DNA of 64,000 bases from Zantedeschia hybrid cultivar (taxonomy: Eukaryota > Streptophyta > Magnoliopsida > Alismatales > Araceae), in assembly GCA_030544215.1 (NCBI GenBank), contig JARZZO010000003.1, positions 24,375,879-24,439,878 of the forward strand, in the 5' to 3' direction. Numbering within the stretch: position 1 is the stretch's first letter; every line of letters begins with the position of its first letter. Positions 45,218-57,313 of the stretch are shown here, one piece after another. The notes below the pieces were generated by a model. It made no database searches and had not been told where the DNA came from. It was given only the letters and a program-made list of their open reading frames with translations. Position numbers and translations under genes: made by a program.

Positions 45218-48200
45218 ATGTCGTCGAATAACCCACTCCGTGGCATACTTGATGCCCTTTTGACTTACATGATCTACTCGGATTGGTTCAGAAACCTGAA
45301 GAATGTCTTCAGAACTGAGCACATTGACTTTGTCCTTGGAGCTGATCCTCTTGCTGAATCGGCATTAGATGCCCCTGAAGCAGAGATGATAGCTAACGAT
45401 AAAAGATCGAAGGACAAAGGCAAAAGAGTAGTGAAGGGTGACTGCTTCTATTATAAGCAGTATGATCACTGGAAGAGGAACTGCAAGGAGTTCCTTAACG
45501 ATAAAGCTCATGGAAGAGTGAAGCTGTCTAAAGCTTCAGATATCTATATGATAGATATCAACTTATCAGTTAGAGATTCCACATCTTGAGTATTAGATGC
45601 CAGATGTGCTTCTCATATCTGCCATGATGTGCAGATGCTGACAAGTAAGCGCAAGCTGAGACATGGTGAGGTGGAATTGAGGCTAGGAAACGGTGCAAAA
45701 GTTGCGGCGATTACTGTTGGGATAGCAAACCTCAGGCTTCCATCGGGAGACATCTTACTATTAGAGGATTGTTATTGTGTTCCTAGCATAATAAAGAACA
45801 TCATATCAATATCTTGTTTGGACAAGATAGGATATAGGTTGACTATTGAGAATAGAAGTTGTTCGATTTATTATGGTAATAAATCAATAGCTTCAACATC
45901 TTTAGTCAACGGTCTATATCTATTAGATGTTTCTTATTACAATCTTCAAATTGATAATGCTCTTAAGAAGAGCAAGAATTGTGTGAACCAGGCCTACATG
46001 TGGCATTGTAGACTTAGGCACATTGGCGAAAGCAGGTTGCAAAAGTTGCACAAGCATGGTTACTTAACAACATTCCATTATGGATCGTTTGCAACATGTG
46101 AATCCTGCCTTATGGGAAAGATGGCAAAATCTCCATTTACTAGACATGGAGAACGTGCCAAGGACATTCTGGAGCTAATACAATCTGATGTATGCGGTCC
46201 TATGTCCACCCAAGCCAAAGGTGGCTACTCATACTTCATCACGTTCACCGATGACTTCTCAAGATTCGGCTGTGTACTTAATGAAGTACAAGTTGGAAGC
46301 ATTTGAGAAGTTCAAGGAGTTCAAGAATGAGGTAGAGAAGCAGTTAGGAAAGAGTATTAAAGCTCTTCGATCAGATCGAGGAGGAGAATACTTGAGTCCT
46401 AATTTCACACAATTCTTAAAGGATAATGGTATCCTTTCTCAGCTGACCCCTCCATATACACCACAGATGAATGATGTATCAGAAAGGAGGAATTGCACCT
46501 TGTTGGATATGGTGCGATCCATGATAAGCTTTTCAGGATTACCAGTGTCCCTCTGGGGGTATGCTCTAGAGTCAGCAGCATACCTACTGAACAGAGTACC
46601 CAACAAATCTGTGGCCTCTACTCCATATGAGATATGGAAAGGCAGGAAACCAGAATTTAAACATGTTAAAGTCTGGGGTTGTCCTACTCATGTAAAGAGG
46701 CATGATCCAGACAAGCTGGAATCACGAACTGATAAATGCAGGTTTATGGGATATCCAAAGGAAACCTTTGGATACTATTTTTTCCATCCTGTTGAACAAA
46801 AGGTGTTTGTCACCAGGAAAGTTGTCTTCCTGGAAGAGGAATACCTTCTCCAGGAGGACAGTAGGAGTAAAATAGTACTGGAAGAGGTTCCAGATCCCCA
46901 AACAGCTGCATTATCATCAGATGAGATATCAGTTCCTTAATCTGTTCAGGTACACACAGATGAGCCTCGTAGATCTGGTAGAGTACCTAGACTGCCCGAA
47001 CGATATGTGGGACATATTGCTGAAGGTGAGTCTAAGGTTGAATATAATGAGGATGATGATCCTAAAACCTACCAGGAGGCCATAGAAGGCCCAGAAGCCG
47101 GGAAATGGCGAGAAGGCATGAACTATGTAATCTAGTCCATGTACACCAACCAAGTTTGAAACTTGGAGGACTTGCCCGAGAGTATTGTACACATCGGTTG
47201 CAAGTGGATCTTTAAGAGAAAGATCGGTGCTGATGGACGGATCGACACTTATAAGGAAAGGTTGGTGGCAAAGGGATATCGTCAAAGGCAAGGAATTGAC
47301 TATGACGAGACTTTCTCACCAGTTGCCATGATAAAGTCGATCAGAGTTCTGCTCGCCATTGCTGCACATTTTGATTATGAAATCTGGCAGATAGATGTGA
47401 AGATTGCCTTCCTCAATGGTAAGCTTGAGGAAGAGGTGTATATGATACAACCAGAAGGTTTCACATCCAAAGAATCTCCAGATAAAGTGTGCAAGCTTCA
47501 GAAGTCCATTTATGGACTGAAGTAAGCTTCCCGGAGCTGGAACATAAGATTTGACGAGGCTGTCAAGTCTTATGACTTCATTAAGAATGAATATGAGCCT
47601 TGTGTGTATAAGAAGACCAGTGGGAGTGCAGTCACTTTTCTAGTTCTTTACGTAGATGACATACTACTCATTGGGAATGATGTAGCTATGATGTCATCAG
47701 TAAAGATCTGGCTGTCGAAAAACTTCTCCATGAAGGATTTGGGAGAAGCATCCTACGTATTGGGAATACAGATCTATAGAGATAGATCAAAGAGGATGCA
47801 TGGAATGACCCAATCCTTGTACATAGACACCATAGTCAAAAGGTTTGGCATGGAAAATTCCAAGAGAGGTCTCATACCGATGAGACATGGAATTTATCTC
47901 TCAAAGGAGCAGTCTCCTAAGACTCCAGATGAGAGGGCATTCATGGATAGAATATCCTATGCCTCTGCCATAGGATCTATCATGTATGCCATGCTATGTA
48001 CACGGCCTGATGTTGCATTTGCTCTAAGTGTTACGAGCAGATTTCAGGCTGATCCAGGCGAAGAGCACTGGAAGGCAGTGAAATGCATCCTTAAGTACTT
48101 GAGAAGAACTAAGGATATGTTTCCTGTCTATGGAGTAGGTGACTTGAAACTGCGATGCTTTACTGACTCGAGTTTCCAGTCAGATCCAGATGATAGTAAG

Positions 48201-48635
48201 TCTACATCTGGATTCGTGTTTACTTTGAACGGAGGCGCATTGTGCTAGAAGAGTTCCAAGCAAGTAACCACTGCATATTCGACGACTGAAGCTGAGTACA
48301 TCGCTGCAGCTGAAGCCGCCAAGGAAGCAGTGTAGTTGAAGAAATTCATCACCGACCTCGGCGTCGTTCCCAGCATCTATGAGCCTGTTCCACGGTTGTG
48401 CGACAACAATGGAGCAATTGCGCAAGTGAAAGAGTCGCGGTCTCATCAGAAATCGAAGCATATTCTGAGGCGCTTTCATCTTATCAGAGAGATCATATCC
48501 AGAGGAGATGTAGTAGTGGAAAGAGTTCCATCCGTCGACAATATAGCAGATCCACTGACAAAGCCGTTGGCTCAAATTGTGTTAGAGCGTCACCTAGAGT
48601 CTATGGGCTTATTGTATAAAGGTGATTGGCTTTAG
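45218..48635 (+). pseudogene. gag-pol of the complete Copia
   Basis: Gag MSSNNPLRGILDA lacks the same internal core as the other two copies. The zinc knuckle is damaged (CFYYKQYDHWKRNC, second Cys to Tyr). Protease reads LDARCAS after a TGA at about 45588. Integrase is nearly open (45629-46306, 46188-46940) but crosses the 2-bp frameshift after SRFG, shared with unit 2. RT runs 47163-47525, then TAA at 47523, then 47604-48248 with LYVDDILLIG intact. RNase H follows after a TAG at 48246, ending LLYKGDWL at 48635. In spite of a clean TSD the copy lacks a functional gag, so it was probably moved by proteins from another element. Confidence 0.9.
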
Positions 48636-48649
48636 TCCAAGTGGGAGAT

Positions 48650-50202
48650 TGTTAGTTTAGGTGGCCTACAAGCCAATCTGACTATGTAAATCTCGTTCAT
48701 TTTATTAATATAATGACATAATTTTCATTATGTGTAAATCGCATTAATTATCGTTTCATAATGAAGTCCGTGAATATGTGCTATAGTGATCATATTATGA
48801 TGAGATCATACTAATGAGACTGATCACTTAAACACACATATTCTTAATTGTTCCTAGTCGGAGGATATCCGAGAAGGACATCGGATATCAGGTTAGACTA
48901 GTACAGATTACTCCTGCTCATATGATGAGGGTGATTGATCTCATAAGTCACTTGTGTGGAGACACTAAGGCGAATCTGTAGGTGCTCATTGGAGAATGAG
49001 TTCACTGAACTGATCTGACTGAATCGCTGGATGGTATTCTACCTCACTGTTAACCAGCTTGATTCTATTGTCGCAGTTGCGTGGATGGTCCTCGAACTTG
49101 AGACACCAAGGACACCTTGTCAGTGGACTTCTGTACTTTGACCTTGGTTTACGAATCTCTAGCCACGGGATTCTAATACGCCAAGGATTGGGTGCAGCGG
49201 AATACCGTCGAAGGGAATTGTGTGTCAATAAGGAATCATTCGCTCTCGGTACTTAGAGAGAGAATGTTCTTGGAAGGATGCGCGAAAGTCCCTACCCAGG
49301 GCGGACGATAATATCGGGAAAGGAGTTTTCCGATATTCATCAGCGGCATCCAATCCAAGTGAGTCGACCAGTTAGGGTTTGACAACTCGCCATACCCTGA
49401 GTTGACTCGAGAGCATTGTACGAATGAAGGATTATATCCACACGGTAACTGTCGGCGGAAAGGTTCCAAGAGTGGGTTGCTTAACCCCAATACCTTCCGG
49501 GTTCACACGGTGTTGCTTGGCACCCAACGTGATCGGAGGCCCAGTCGAATTCGATGTGCGACATCAATTCGATTGATTAATTAATTAATAAAGGGTTATT
49601 AATTGATTAATAAAGCCAGTGAGGAGTCACTGGGCTTGTTGGGCCATTAACTGGACTGGTACTTGGGCCTAGAGGGTCACACGCACATGATTCTCAAGGC
49701 GATGGATAAATAAGTGGGTTTTATATAAACCGGGGTTTTTTTTGAAAAACCACGCGGTTAGTATAAAACATAGCGAACAGGCTGAGCAGGCCAAGCTGCT
49801 ACTAACCCTAGCCGCCCCTCCTCAGTTTCTCTCTCTCTCTGGCGTCCAGACAGATCCAGATCTGCTCTGCCGCTTCTCTGAATCCCGTTCGACGGGAAAT
49901 CGTCCGCGCGCTGCGACGATCGTTGCGGCGACAGGCGGAGGTCTCGTGGGCTGCGAAGAACGAGGAACGTGAGGATATCCGTCACGGGGAGGATCGCGTG
50001 GACTTCGCTAGAGGCCGGGCACTTGCGCGGCTTGCGGTGTCGCACCGACGGAACCGAACGGTTGCGGATTTGAATCCGCACACGGTGAGAAGTTCGATTA
50101 TATGATAATTGATTTTAGTTTTTCGAAACGGGAAAACAGATCGCTGTTTTATTTTATTTTCCGCTGCGTGAGCGATCCGGAGAAACCCGAGAAATCCCAA
50201 CA
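48650..50202 (+). repeat. 3' LTR of the complete Copia
   Basis: 1553 bp, TGTTAG...CCCAACA, preceded by polypurine tract AGTGGGAGAT (48640-48649). It differs from the 5' LTR by scattered substitutions. Confidence 0.95.
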
Positions 50203-50229
50203 CTTACGAGGCTACTCTTGCTGACCTCC
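50203..50229 (+). pseudogene. PMD exon 6 remnant between two elements
   Basis: 27 bp between Copia and Gypsy: the duplicated CTTAC plus 22 bp coding EATLADL in the PMD frame. The last five bases, CCTCC, are the Gypsy target site. The frame runs on into 59665. Confidence 0.85.
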
Positions 50230-52575
50230 TGTAACGACCCGCCACCCTATAATCGGGGATCCGATTACTAAATGGGTACCGAATCATTAATTTGGAACCA
50301 AACCAGGATCTAATCAAGTCTGGGAGATAAATAATAACTAAGCTAAACATTCACATCGCATTGAACTGAAATAGAAGTGCAGGAATTAAAAATTATTACA
50401 ATCCGACTCGATACAGCAAATAATTACATACTCCAACAGAAAAGAAATAACTAAACGTACAGGCCAGAATAAAATAACAACTACGTCGGGGCATACCCCG
50501 GAATAACTGCTGACGGTGCTCGACACACGGCCGCACTCTCCTCGCTAGGTCTGCAGAGAGTCCTCACCTGAAAACCGCAGAGGGGTGAGTCTCAAAGACA
50601 AGACTCAGTAGGGATCCTTCGATCCCCACTGCCCACGCACACACCCACAAGTGTAAGGTACAGCTAACGGTAAAATAATAAACACAGGAGGTACAATTCC
50701 TAATTTTTAACGTGAAATCACATGCAGTCAAAATATAATAAACATGCATATTTTAAACCAGCCGACTAGGGAACCCACAACTGTCGTCTCGATAGAACTC
50801 GCTAACCACACAGCAACGGTGGGAAAAAACCTCGACCCGCTGAGACCAAGCAGTAACCCCTCAGATAGCACACTAGCTACTCCGGCCCAACCGGCTCAGG
50901 TGGTTACTCCTTCCCTCAGCATGAATGACTCTCCGAATGTACCACTCCGACACCGGTACTAGCTGACCTCGGGGTTCACCAGGTGACCCTCTCTCACTAG
51001 GCGTCACCCCGCCCACGCCCCCACCGGCGCTGTGCTCACGCCCCCACCAGCACAGGGTGATAAAGCGCTACAATGTCACTCCAGGTCCACAGTAACACAA
51101 AACCCAGCAAGTACGATCCGGTCACGTGAAAAGTCCGCGATCGCATAACATACATGTAGCATCGTCCGGTCATGAAGAATCTATCTCTACCGGGTACACT
51201 AAAACATGCACTAACCATCCGTCTAACAGTATGAACACATTTTACTGGCATGAATTAGTGAGGTTCTGTCTTGAATCGCGTCTCCCAAGGTCGACGCCAT
51301 TCAAGCTCCATGTACAGGTTCATGTAAAACAGTCTTCAGAATCAGGCCCTAAAAGGCGTCGACACCAGTGGTCGCCTTTTAAAAGGCGTCGACATCCTCA
51401 GACGCCATTCAGCACAGAAATCCAGAAATTCCAAGGAAGCTACCCAGGGGATTTCTGCCTTAAAAGGCGTCATGGCCGCCCGACGCTATTCAAAAACGTG
51501 TCGCCGAACCATGACGTCTTTTAGTCCTAGAACCCCGAACAGGCAAACTACCAGTCAGGCGATTCCTGTCTAAAAGGCGTCGCGATGGTCCGACGCCCTT
51601 CAAAAAGGCGTCGCCCATGCACGACGTCTTTTAACCCTAGGAACCAGAGTTGCCATGAGCCCGAGGGCTCCCTTTCCAACCTAAATATCCCCAAAATCAC
51701 CAAAAAACGGAGGAGAAAGAGGGGCAATACAATTCATAGGAAATCACATTCATGGCAAAACCCCCATATCATCAAAAGAACACCTAAACATGCTCATTCT
51801 ACCCCCCGAAACCAAAGATCCATAATAAGCTTAAACGGGGAAAAACATAGTTTGAACACAAAACTAAGGGAACCGTCACCCTACCGGATACTTGAACGCC
51901 TCCGAACTTCAAGCCGTCCACCCGACTCGCCCCACGCCGCCGCCGGTATCGCCGTGGTCGTCCTTGCTCCACCGTGACGTCGGCCGCCGTCCGGAGAGTA
52001 GAACGCCGCAGTGGAGGTGGAGGTGGTAGTGGTAGGAGCTAGGTAGAGTATGGAGTGGAGGGAGAGATGAAACGGTGGGAGGAAAAAGAGGGAGGAGGAG
52101 GGATCGCCGCCGAGTTCGTCGGAAGGGAAAGAGAGGAAGAGAGGAGAAAAATGAGGGAAAGAAGGAGGGCTCGCGGGGTTAACCAGAGACTGGCTAAAAC
52201 GCGTCGACATCCACGGACGCCTATCAGTAGATGTGACGGCTGCTCTGACAGGACTCTGAAACGCGTCGTTCAAGGCAGACGCCGTTCAGACGACATGTCA
52301 GGGCCGTACTCTGACAAACCCAGAGTCGCAGTCTAGAAGGCGTCAACACACGTGGACACCGTTTAGGCGACATGACAGGGCCGTACCCTCGCGGCCCGAA
52401 GCCAGCCCACGTCGCACCCACGTGGCAGAACCTGAAACGCGTCTGCGACGGTGGACGCCGTTTAAAACGCGTCTCGATGTCTTGACACGAATCGCCATAG
52501 AACCTCCGACCTCACTAAGGTCAGAACTACAGGGTCCGACCCCGAAAACCGGATCCGAAAGCCACGATCCTTACA
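50230..52575 (-). repeat. 3' LTR of the complete Gypsy
   Basis: TGTAAC...CTTACA on the plus strand, 2346 bp. It contains about a dozen N10 dyads (for example 51385-51406). Frames inside it, such as 51126-51524, are LTR artefacts. Confidence 0.95.
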
Positions 52576-52663
52576 ATCTCCCCCCCTTAAAAGAATTTCG
52601 CCCCCGAAATTGACTGCTTAGAATTAACAAGGTCAAAACAGGGATACAAGTTCACAAGGAAAC

Positions 52664-53335
52664 TTACGAAAAGAGGTAAGGGAACTGCTCCCGCATCTCA
52701 TCCTCTCGCTCCCAGGTTGCCTCACCTCCGGAGCGGTACTGCCAAATCACTTTGACCAACGGTACAATCTTGTTCCGCAGGACCTGTTCTCTGCGATCCT
52801 CAATGCGAACAGGATATTCTGGAAAGGACAGGTCCTCAGCGACGTCCAACTCTGAAAAATCCAAGACATGGGACGGATCCTGAACATACTTTCTCAGTAA
52901 GGAAACGTGGAACACATCGTGCACCCCTGCAAGTTTGGGCGGCAAGGCCAGCTGATACGCGGTTTCCCCAATCCGAGCAAGGATGGGGAAAGGCCCAATA
53001 TATCGTGGACTCAGCTTGCCTCGCTTCCCGAATCTCATCACACCCTTGGAGGGTGAGACTCGGAGAAACACGTGGTCCCCAGCTTCAAACTCAAGTGGTC
53101 TCCGTCGGATGTCAGCATAACTTTTCTGCCTACTCTGGGCTGCGGTCAACCTCTGCCGAACTGTCCTGGCAATCTCAGCACACTGCTGTACTAACTCGGG
53201 TCCCGCTATCTGCCTTTCACCGATCTCGGACCAACAAACTGGAGATCGACACGGTCGCCCATACAAAGCCTCGTAAGGCGCCATGCCGATACTGGAATGG
53301 TAACTGTTATTATAGGCAAATTCCACTGTGGACAA
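52664..53335 (-). pseudogene. Gypsy integrase C-terminus and chromodomain
   Basis: Continues integrase after a single in-frame TAG at 53345-53347 (GGS-stop-EQYLSTVEF, where the family has Trp). It carries VEFAYNNSYHSSIGMAPYEA, the GPF/Y-type region (SPRYIGPFPILARIGETAY, LPPKLAGVHDVFHVSLLRKY), and at the end a chromodomain: IEDRREQVLRNK, VPLVKVIW, EATWEREDEMREQFP. Chromodomains of this lineage are thought to guide integration to marked chromatin. The stop codon at 52664 closes the polyprotein near the polypurine tract, as usual. Confidence 0.9.
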
Positions 53336-53344
53336 ATACTGCTC

Positions 53345-53995
53345 CTAAGAACCTCCCCAGTCTAGACAACAAGCCCTGAGCATATCCTCTAAGGTCTGAA
53401 TAGTCCTCTCCGACTGCCCGTCAGTCTCGGGATGGTAGGCTGAGCTGAAAGTCAACTGAGTGCCTAATGCCTGCTGAAAGCTCTTCCAGAATCTAGAAGT
53501 AAACCTTGGATCTCGATCTGATACAATGGACAAAGGTACCCCGTGCAGAGAGATGATCCGGTCTACAAACAACTTTGCCAGCTTGCCGACTGACCAGTCC
53601 TTCCTAATAGCTAGGAAGTGTGCCGACTTGGTCAGTCGATCAACGATGACCCAGATGGCATCTCTCCTGCTAGGGGATGTAGGCAATCCCATCACGAAGT
53701 CCATCGTCACATGCTCCCATTTCCACTCTGGAATTGGTAAGGGCTGCAGCAACCCTCTAGGTCTCTTATGCTCGGCTTTAACCTGTTGACAAGTCATACA
53801 TCTAGCCACATATTCAGCCACATCATTCTTCATACCGGGCCACCAGAAGTGCCTCCTCAAACAATGGTACATTTTGGTCGTTCCAGGATGCACTGCATAT
53901 CTCGAACGGTGCGCCTCATCAAGAACACATATGCGCACGTCCTCCTCAGTCGGAACATAAAGTCTACCTCTGAACCTGACAGTACCGTATCCCAC
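53345..53995 (-). pseudogene. Gypsy integrase core
   Basis: The zinc-binding front HRSRYAVHPGTTKMYHCLRR with CMTCQQVKAEH (HHCC), then the DDE core: MDFVMGLP, IVSDRDPRFTSRFW and HPETDGQSERTIQTLEDML. It is in another frame than the 940-residue RT-RNase H frame, from a 1-nt-type frameshift near 54000, where both frames overlap (53857-53995). It is interrupted at its end by the TAG at 53345. Confidence 0.9.
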
Positions 53996-56679
53996 AACTC
54001 CACCTCTGACCTCTGGAGGATCTGTGGTAACTCAACATCTGCCCTCTGAGCCTCAATTACCGCATGATAAACAGCTGGTCTCACAGTCAAACTGACCAGC
54101 ACGGCTCTGTCATCTTCACGTGGGACCCTGAAGGAAGATTCCACCACCTGCTCGAACAATTTCCACTCTCGAATCATAAGGTATGACATGACCGTCTTCC
54201 GACTCAAAGCGTCTACCACCACATTCGCCTTGCCCGGATGATAAGAAAGGTCAAAGTCATAATCTTTAATGAACTCCATCCACCTTCGCTGCCTCAAATT
54301 CAGGTCTCTCTGAGTGAACACATATTTCAAACTCTTGTGATCGGTGAAAACCTGAAATTTCTCCCCATATAAATAATGCCTCCAGATCTTGAGTGCAAAT
54401 ACCACAACTGCCAGCTCCAAATCATGAGTAGGATAGTTCTCTTCATGCTTCTTCAGCTGTCGAGAAGCATAAGCCACTACCCTGCCATGCTGCATTAGAA
54501 CTGCGCCCAAACCTCGACGGGACGCATCAGAGTAAACTACAAATCCACCTGATCCAGATGGAAGCACCAGCACAGGGGCTGATGTGAGATGGGTCTTTAA
54601 CTCAATAAAACTCTGCTCACAATCCTCGGTCCACACAAAGCGAACTCCCTTTCGAGTCAACCTCGACAAGGGGGCTGCTATCGAAGAAAATCCCTGAACA
54701 AACCGCCTGTAATAACCGGCAAGCCCCAGAAAGCTCCTGATCTCAGTCACTGAAGTCGGCCTGCTCCAATCCATCACCGCCTCGATCTTGGCTGGATCCA
54801 CTGCGATACCATTGCCAGAAATAACATGCCCAAGGAAATGCACCTCGTCTAGCCAAAACTCACACTTGCTAAACTTGGCGTAAAGTCGGTGCTCCCTCAG
54901 GACCTGCAATACAGCCCGAAGATGGGTGGCATGCTCTTCCTCAGAAGAAGAATAGATCAGAATATCATCAATAAACACAACCACAAACTGATCCAGGTAG
55001 GTCCTGAAGACTCGGTTCATCAGCTCCATAAAGGAAGCCGGAGCATTGGTCAAGACAAAGGGCATAACCAAAAACTCATAATGTCCATACCGAGTTCTGA
55101 AAGCCGTCTTACTAACATCAACATCCCGGATCCTCATCTGATAATATCCGGATCTCAAGTCGATCTTGGAAAATGTCCTTGCGGACTGCAGCTGATCCAT
55201 CAAATCATCGATCCTTGGAAGTGGGTACTTATTCTTTATCGTTACCTGGTTCAGCTGCCTATAATCAATGCACAATCTCAGAGAACCATCCTTCTTTCTA
55301 ACAAACAGAACTGGAGCACCCCATGGAGACGTACTGGGACGAATGAAACCCTTGTCCAGCAACTCCTGCAACTGCGCCTTTAACTCAGCGAGTTCGGCTG
55401 GCGCCATCCGATACGGGGCTTTAGACAAGGGCGCCGTACCCGGTGCAAGCTCGATGGTAAACTCGATCTCTCGCTGAGGAGGAAGGCCAGGCAGTTCCTC
55501 AGGAAACACATCTATGAACTCACATACAACAGGTACCTCCCCAGGGCTGAGAATATCCCGGACATCAGAGACAACAACAGAGGCAAGGAAAGCCTCACAA
55601 CCACCAGCAAGCAACCTCCGTGCCTTAAAGGCAGAAATAAGAATACCTCGGGAAGAAAGCCTAATACCTTGGAAAAAGAAGGTCGGGATGTCCGGAATGG
55701 AGAATCGCACCCTCTTCCTGTGGCAGTCCACTTCCGCATAAAAGGCTTCCAACCAATCCATGCCCAGGATGATATCAAAGTCACGAATGGCAAGCACAAC
55801 TAACTGGGCAGGTAGCACATGACCCTCAATGGTAAAGGGAACATTCCTCAAACAATTATAAGATATCATAAAGTCTCCAGAAGGAGCCTCCACCATCAAA
55901 CCATCAGATAACTCATCAACGGGTGCAGAAAGAATATCTAGGAACTGCTCAGAAATGAAAGAATGCGAAGCACCCGAATCAATCAATACGTGTGCAGAGT
56001 TCCCAAGGACAGAAAGTGTACCTTCCACCAAGTTGGACGCGCGAGCCTCCCTCCTGGTGATAGCTAGCACTCTCCCCTGGGTCCTCGGCTTCTTCTGCTC
56101 ACCTGAACCATGTCCCTGACCATGCCCCTGCGGGCACTGCCTCGCCAAATGGCCCTGCTGGCCGCAAGTGAAACACCTCCTGGGGAGACTGGGACACTGA
56201 GTCCCACCATGGGCACCCCCACAGTGCTGACAGACTGCTGGAAGCCTCTGAGCTGGCCCCTGCGGTTCACTGGATACGGACTGACTCTGCTGACCCTGCC
56301 CGGGCCTGTTGCTGCCGCTGCTGCCACCACCCCTGAAGAATCTCCTGAATCGGGAGCCGAGCGACGACGATCCCGATCCGGATGAAGGGGCTGCTACCGC
56401 TGCCTTACCCCTGCCACGAACTGGGCTTTGAGTAGCCAGTCCTCTCTCCCGGGCCGACTGGCTCTGTTGAGCCTCCACTGCTGCCGCACATCTAACCGCA
56501 GAAGCTAGATCCATGCAACAGTGAGACGCCACGAAGTTTCTCAGACTGAGCCTCAGTCCGTCCATGAACCTCTCAGTACGACGCTCCTCGTCTCCAGATA
56601 TGAAAGGCACAAACCGACCCAGCGAAACAAACTTCGCCTGGTATTCGAGTACCGTCATACTCCTCTGCGTCAGATCCAT
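53857..56679 (-). pseudogene. Gypsy gag C-terminus, protease, RT and RNase H
   Basis: A 940-residue open frame, unusually long for this window. Residues about 1-100 are the gag tail (MTVLEYQAKF, ERRTERFMDGL). Two Cys/His knuckles sit near 150-182 (CQHCGGAHGGTQC and CFTCGQQGHLARQC). Protease DSGASHSFIS is near 234. RT spans about 440-640 with LRLCIDYRQLN and catalytic FIDDILIYS. RNase H has VVYSDASRRGLG, LELAVVVFALKIWRHYL and FTDHKSLKY. One RT position reads MPFVLTNAP where the lineage has FGL, which may weaken it. The ORF is continuous with gag at 56722-57156 apart from one TAG, and it drifts out of frame at about 54000. Confidence 0.93.
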
Positions 56680-56721
56680 GAACTCCCTCTCCTTGGCCCT
56701 CTGGACGTGTCTAGGGAAATA

Positions 56722-57156
56722 CTATGCATTGAACTCCTTAACAAAAGTCTCCCATGAAATTTCCCAAACACTCCTGTCCTCGTAAGACAAACTCTTCAAA
56801 GTGGTCCACCAGTCATAGGCGCTATCCTTCAGCATGAAGGTAGCCAACGGGGTCCGCTCTACTGCTGCACAGTCCATGGTATCAAAAGTCTTCTCTATCT
56901 CTCTAAGCCAGTGAATGGCCTCGTCAGGGTCGGGACGACCGGTGAAGTGAGGTGGCCTCAGCTTCAGAAACCTCTCAAGTGTAGCTGTGGACCCTCCCCG
57001 CGCACTGGAACTCTCACTAGGGTCTCGCGTCTGGTATCGAGCCATAGTGTCCATCATAGCCTCCATAAACTGCTCTACACTCGGCCTCCCGGCCTCAGAC
57101 CCACTAGGGACGTCTCCCTGCTCTCGAATAACTGGCATCCTCCTTCTGGGAGCCAT
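56722..57156 (-). pseudogene. Gypsy gag N-terminus
   Basis: Starts MAPRRRMPVIREQ at 57156. Residues 70-144 hold the retrotransposon gag core: FLKLRPPHFTGRPDPDEAIH, WLREIEKTFDTMDCA, FMLKDSAYDWWTT, SWETFVKEFNA. A TAG at 56722-56724 is the only break before the frame goes on as YFPRHVQRAKEREFMDL. It is about 150 bases from the primer site. Confidence 0.92.
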
Positions 57157-57300
57157 CTACTCGCCTACAATTACAAAATTAAAAAGTTCTAGTTAGAGTC
57201 TTAAAGCCTATGCTACCGCCGTGCCTGTACGGGATAATGTATTTATTTGCCGAATTTACGATATTTAACCTATTTATTTATTTATTTGCCAGACCGTATG

Positions 57301-57312
57301 CTCTGATACCAA
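57301..57312 (-). other. Gypsy primer binding site (tRNA-iMet)
   Basis: Complement of CTCTGATACC.. reads TGGTATCAGAG on the minus strand, one base inside the right LTR. It is the same tRNA as used by the Copia family. Confidence 0.85.
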
Positions 57313-57313
57313 C

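Larger units (their letters stand above)
40889..50202 (+). mobile_element. Complete Copia element with TSD CTTAC
   Basis: Flanked by CTTAC at 40884-40888 and 50203-50207. Two LTRs of 1553 bp each (40889-42441, 48650-50202), tRNA-iMet primer site right after the first and polypurine tract AGTGGGAGAT right before the second. 9314 bp in total. It is inserted in exon 6 of the PMD gene, same orientation. The equal LTR lengths and high similarity point to a fairly young insertion. Its coding region is not intact. Confidence 0.95.

Noticed and set aside
54889..55383. 164-residue plus-strand ORF inside the Gypsy RT
   Set aside because: Antisense to the catalytic RT region; no domain.
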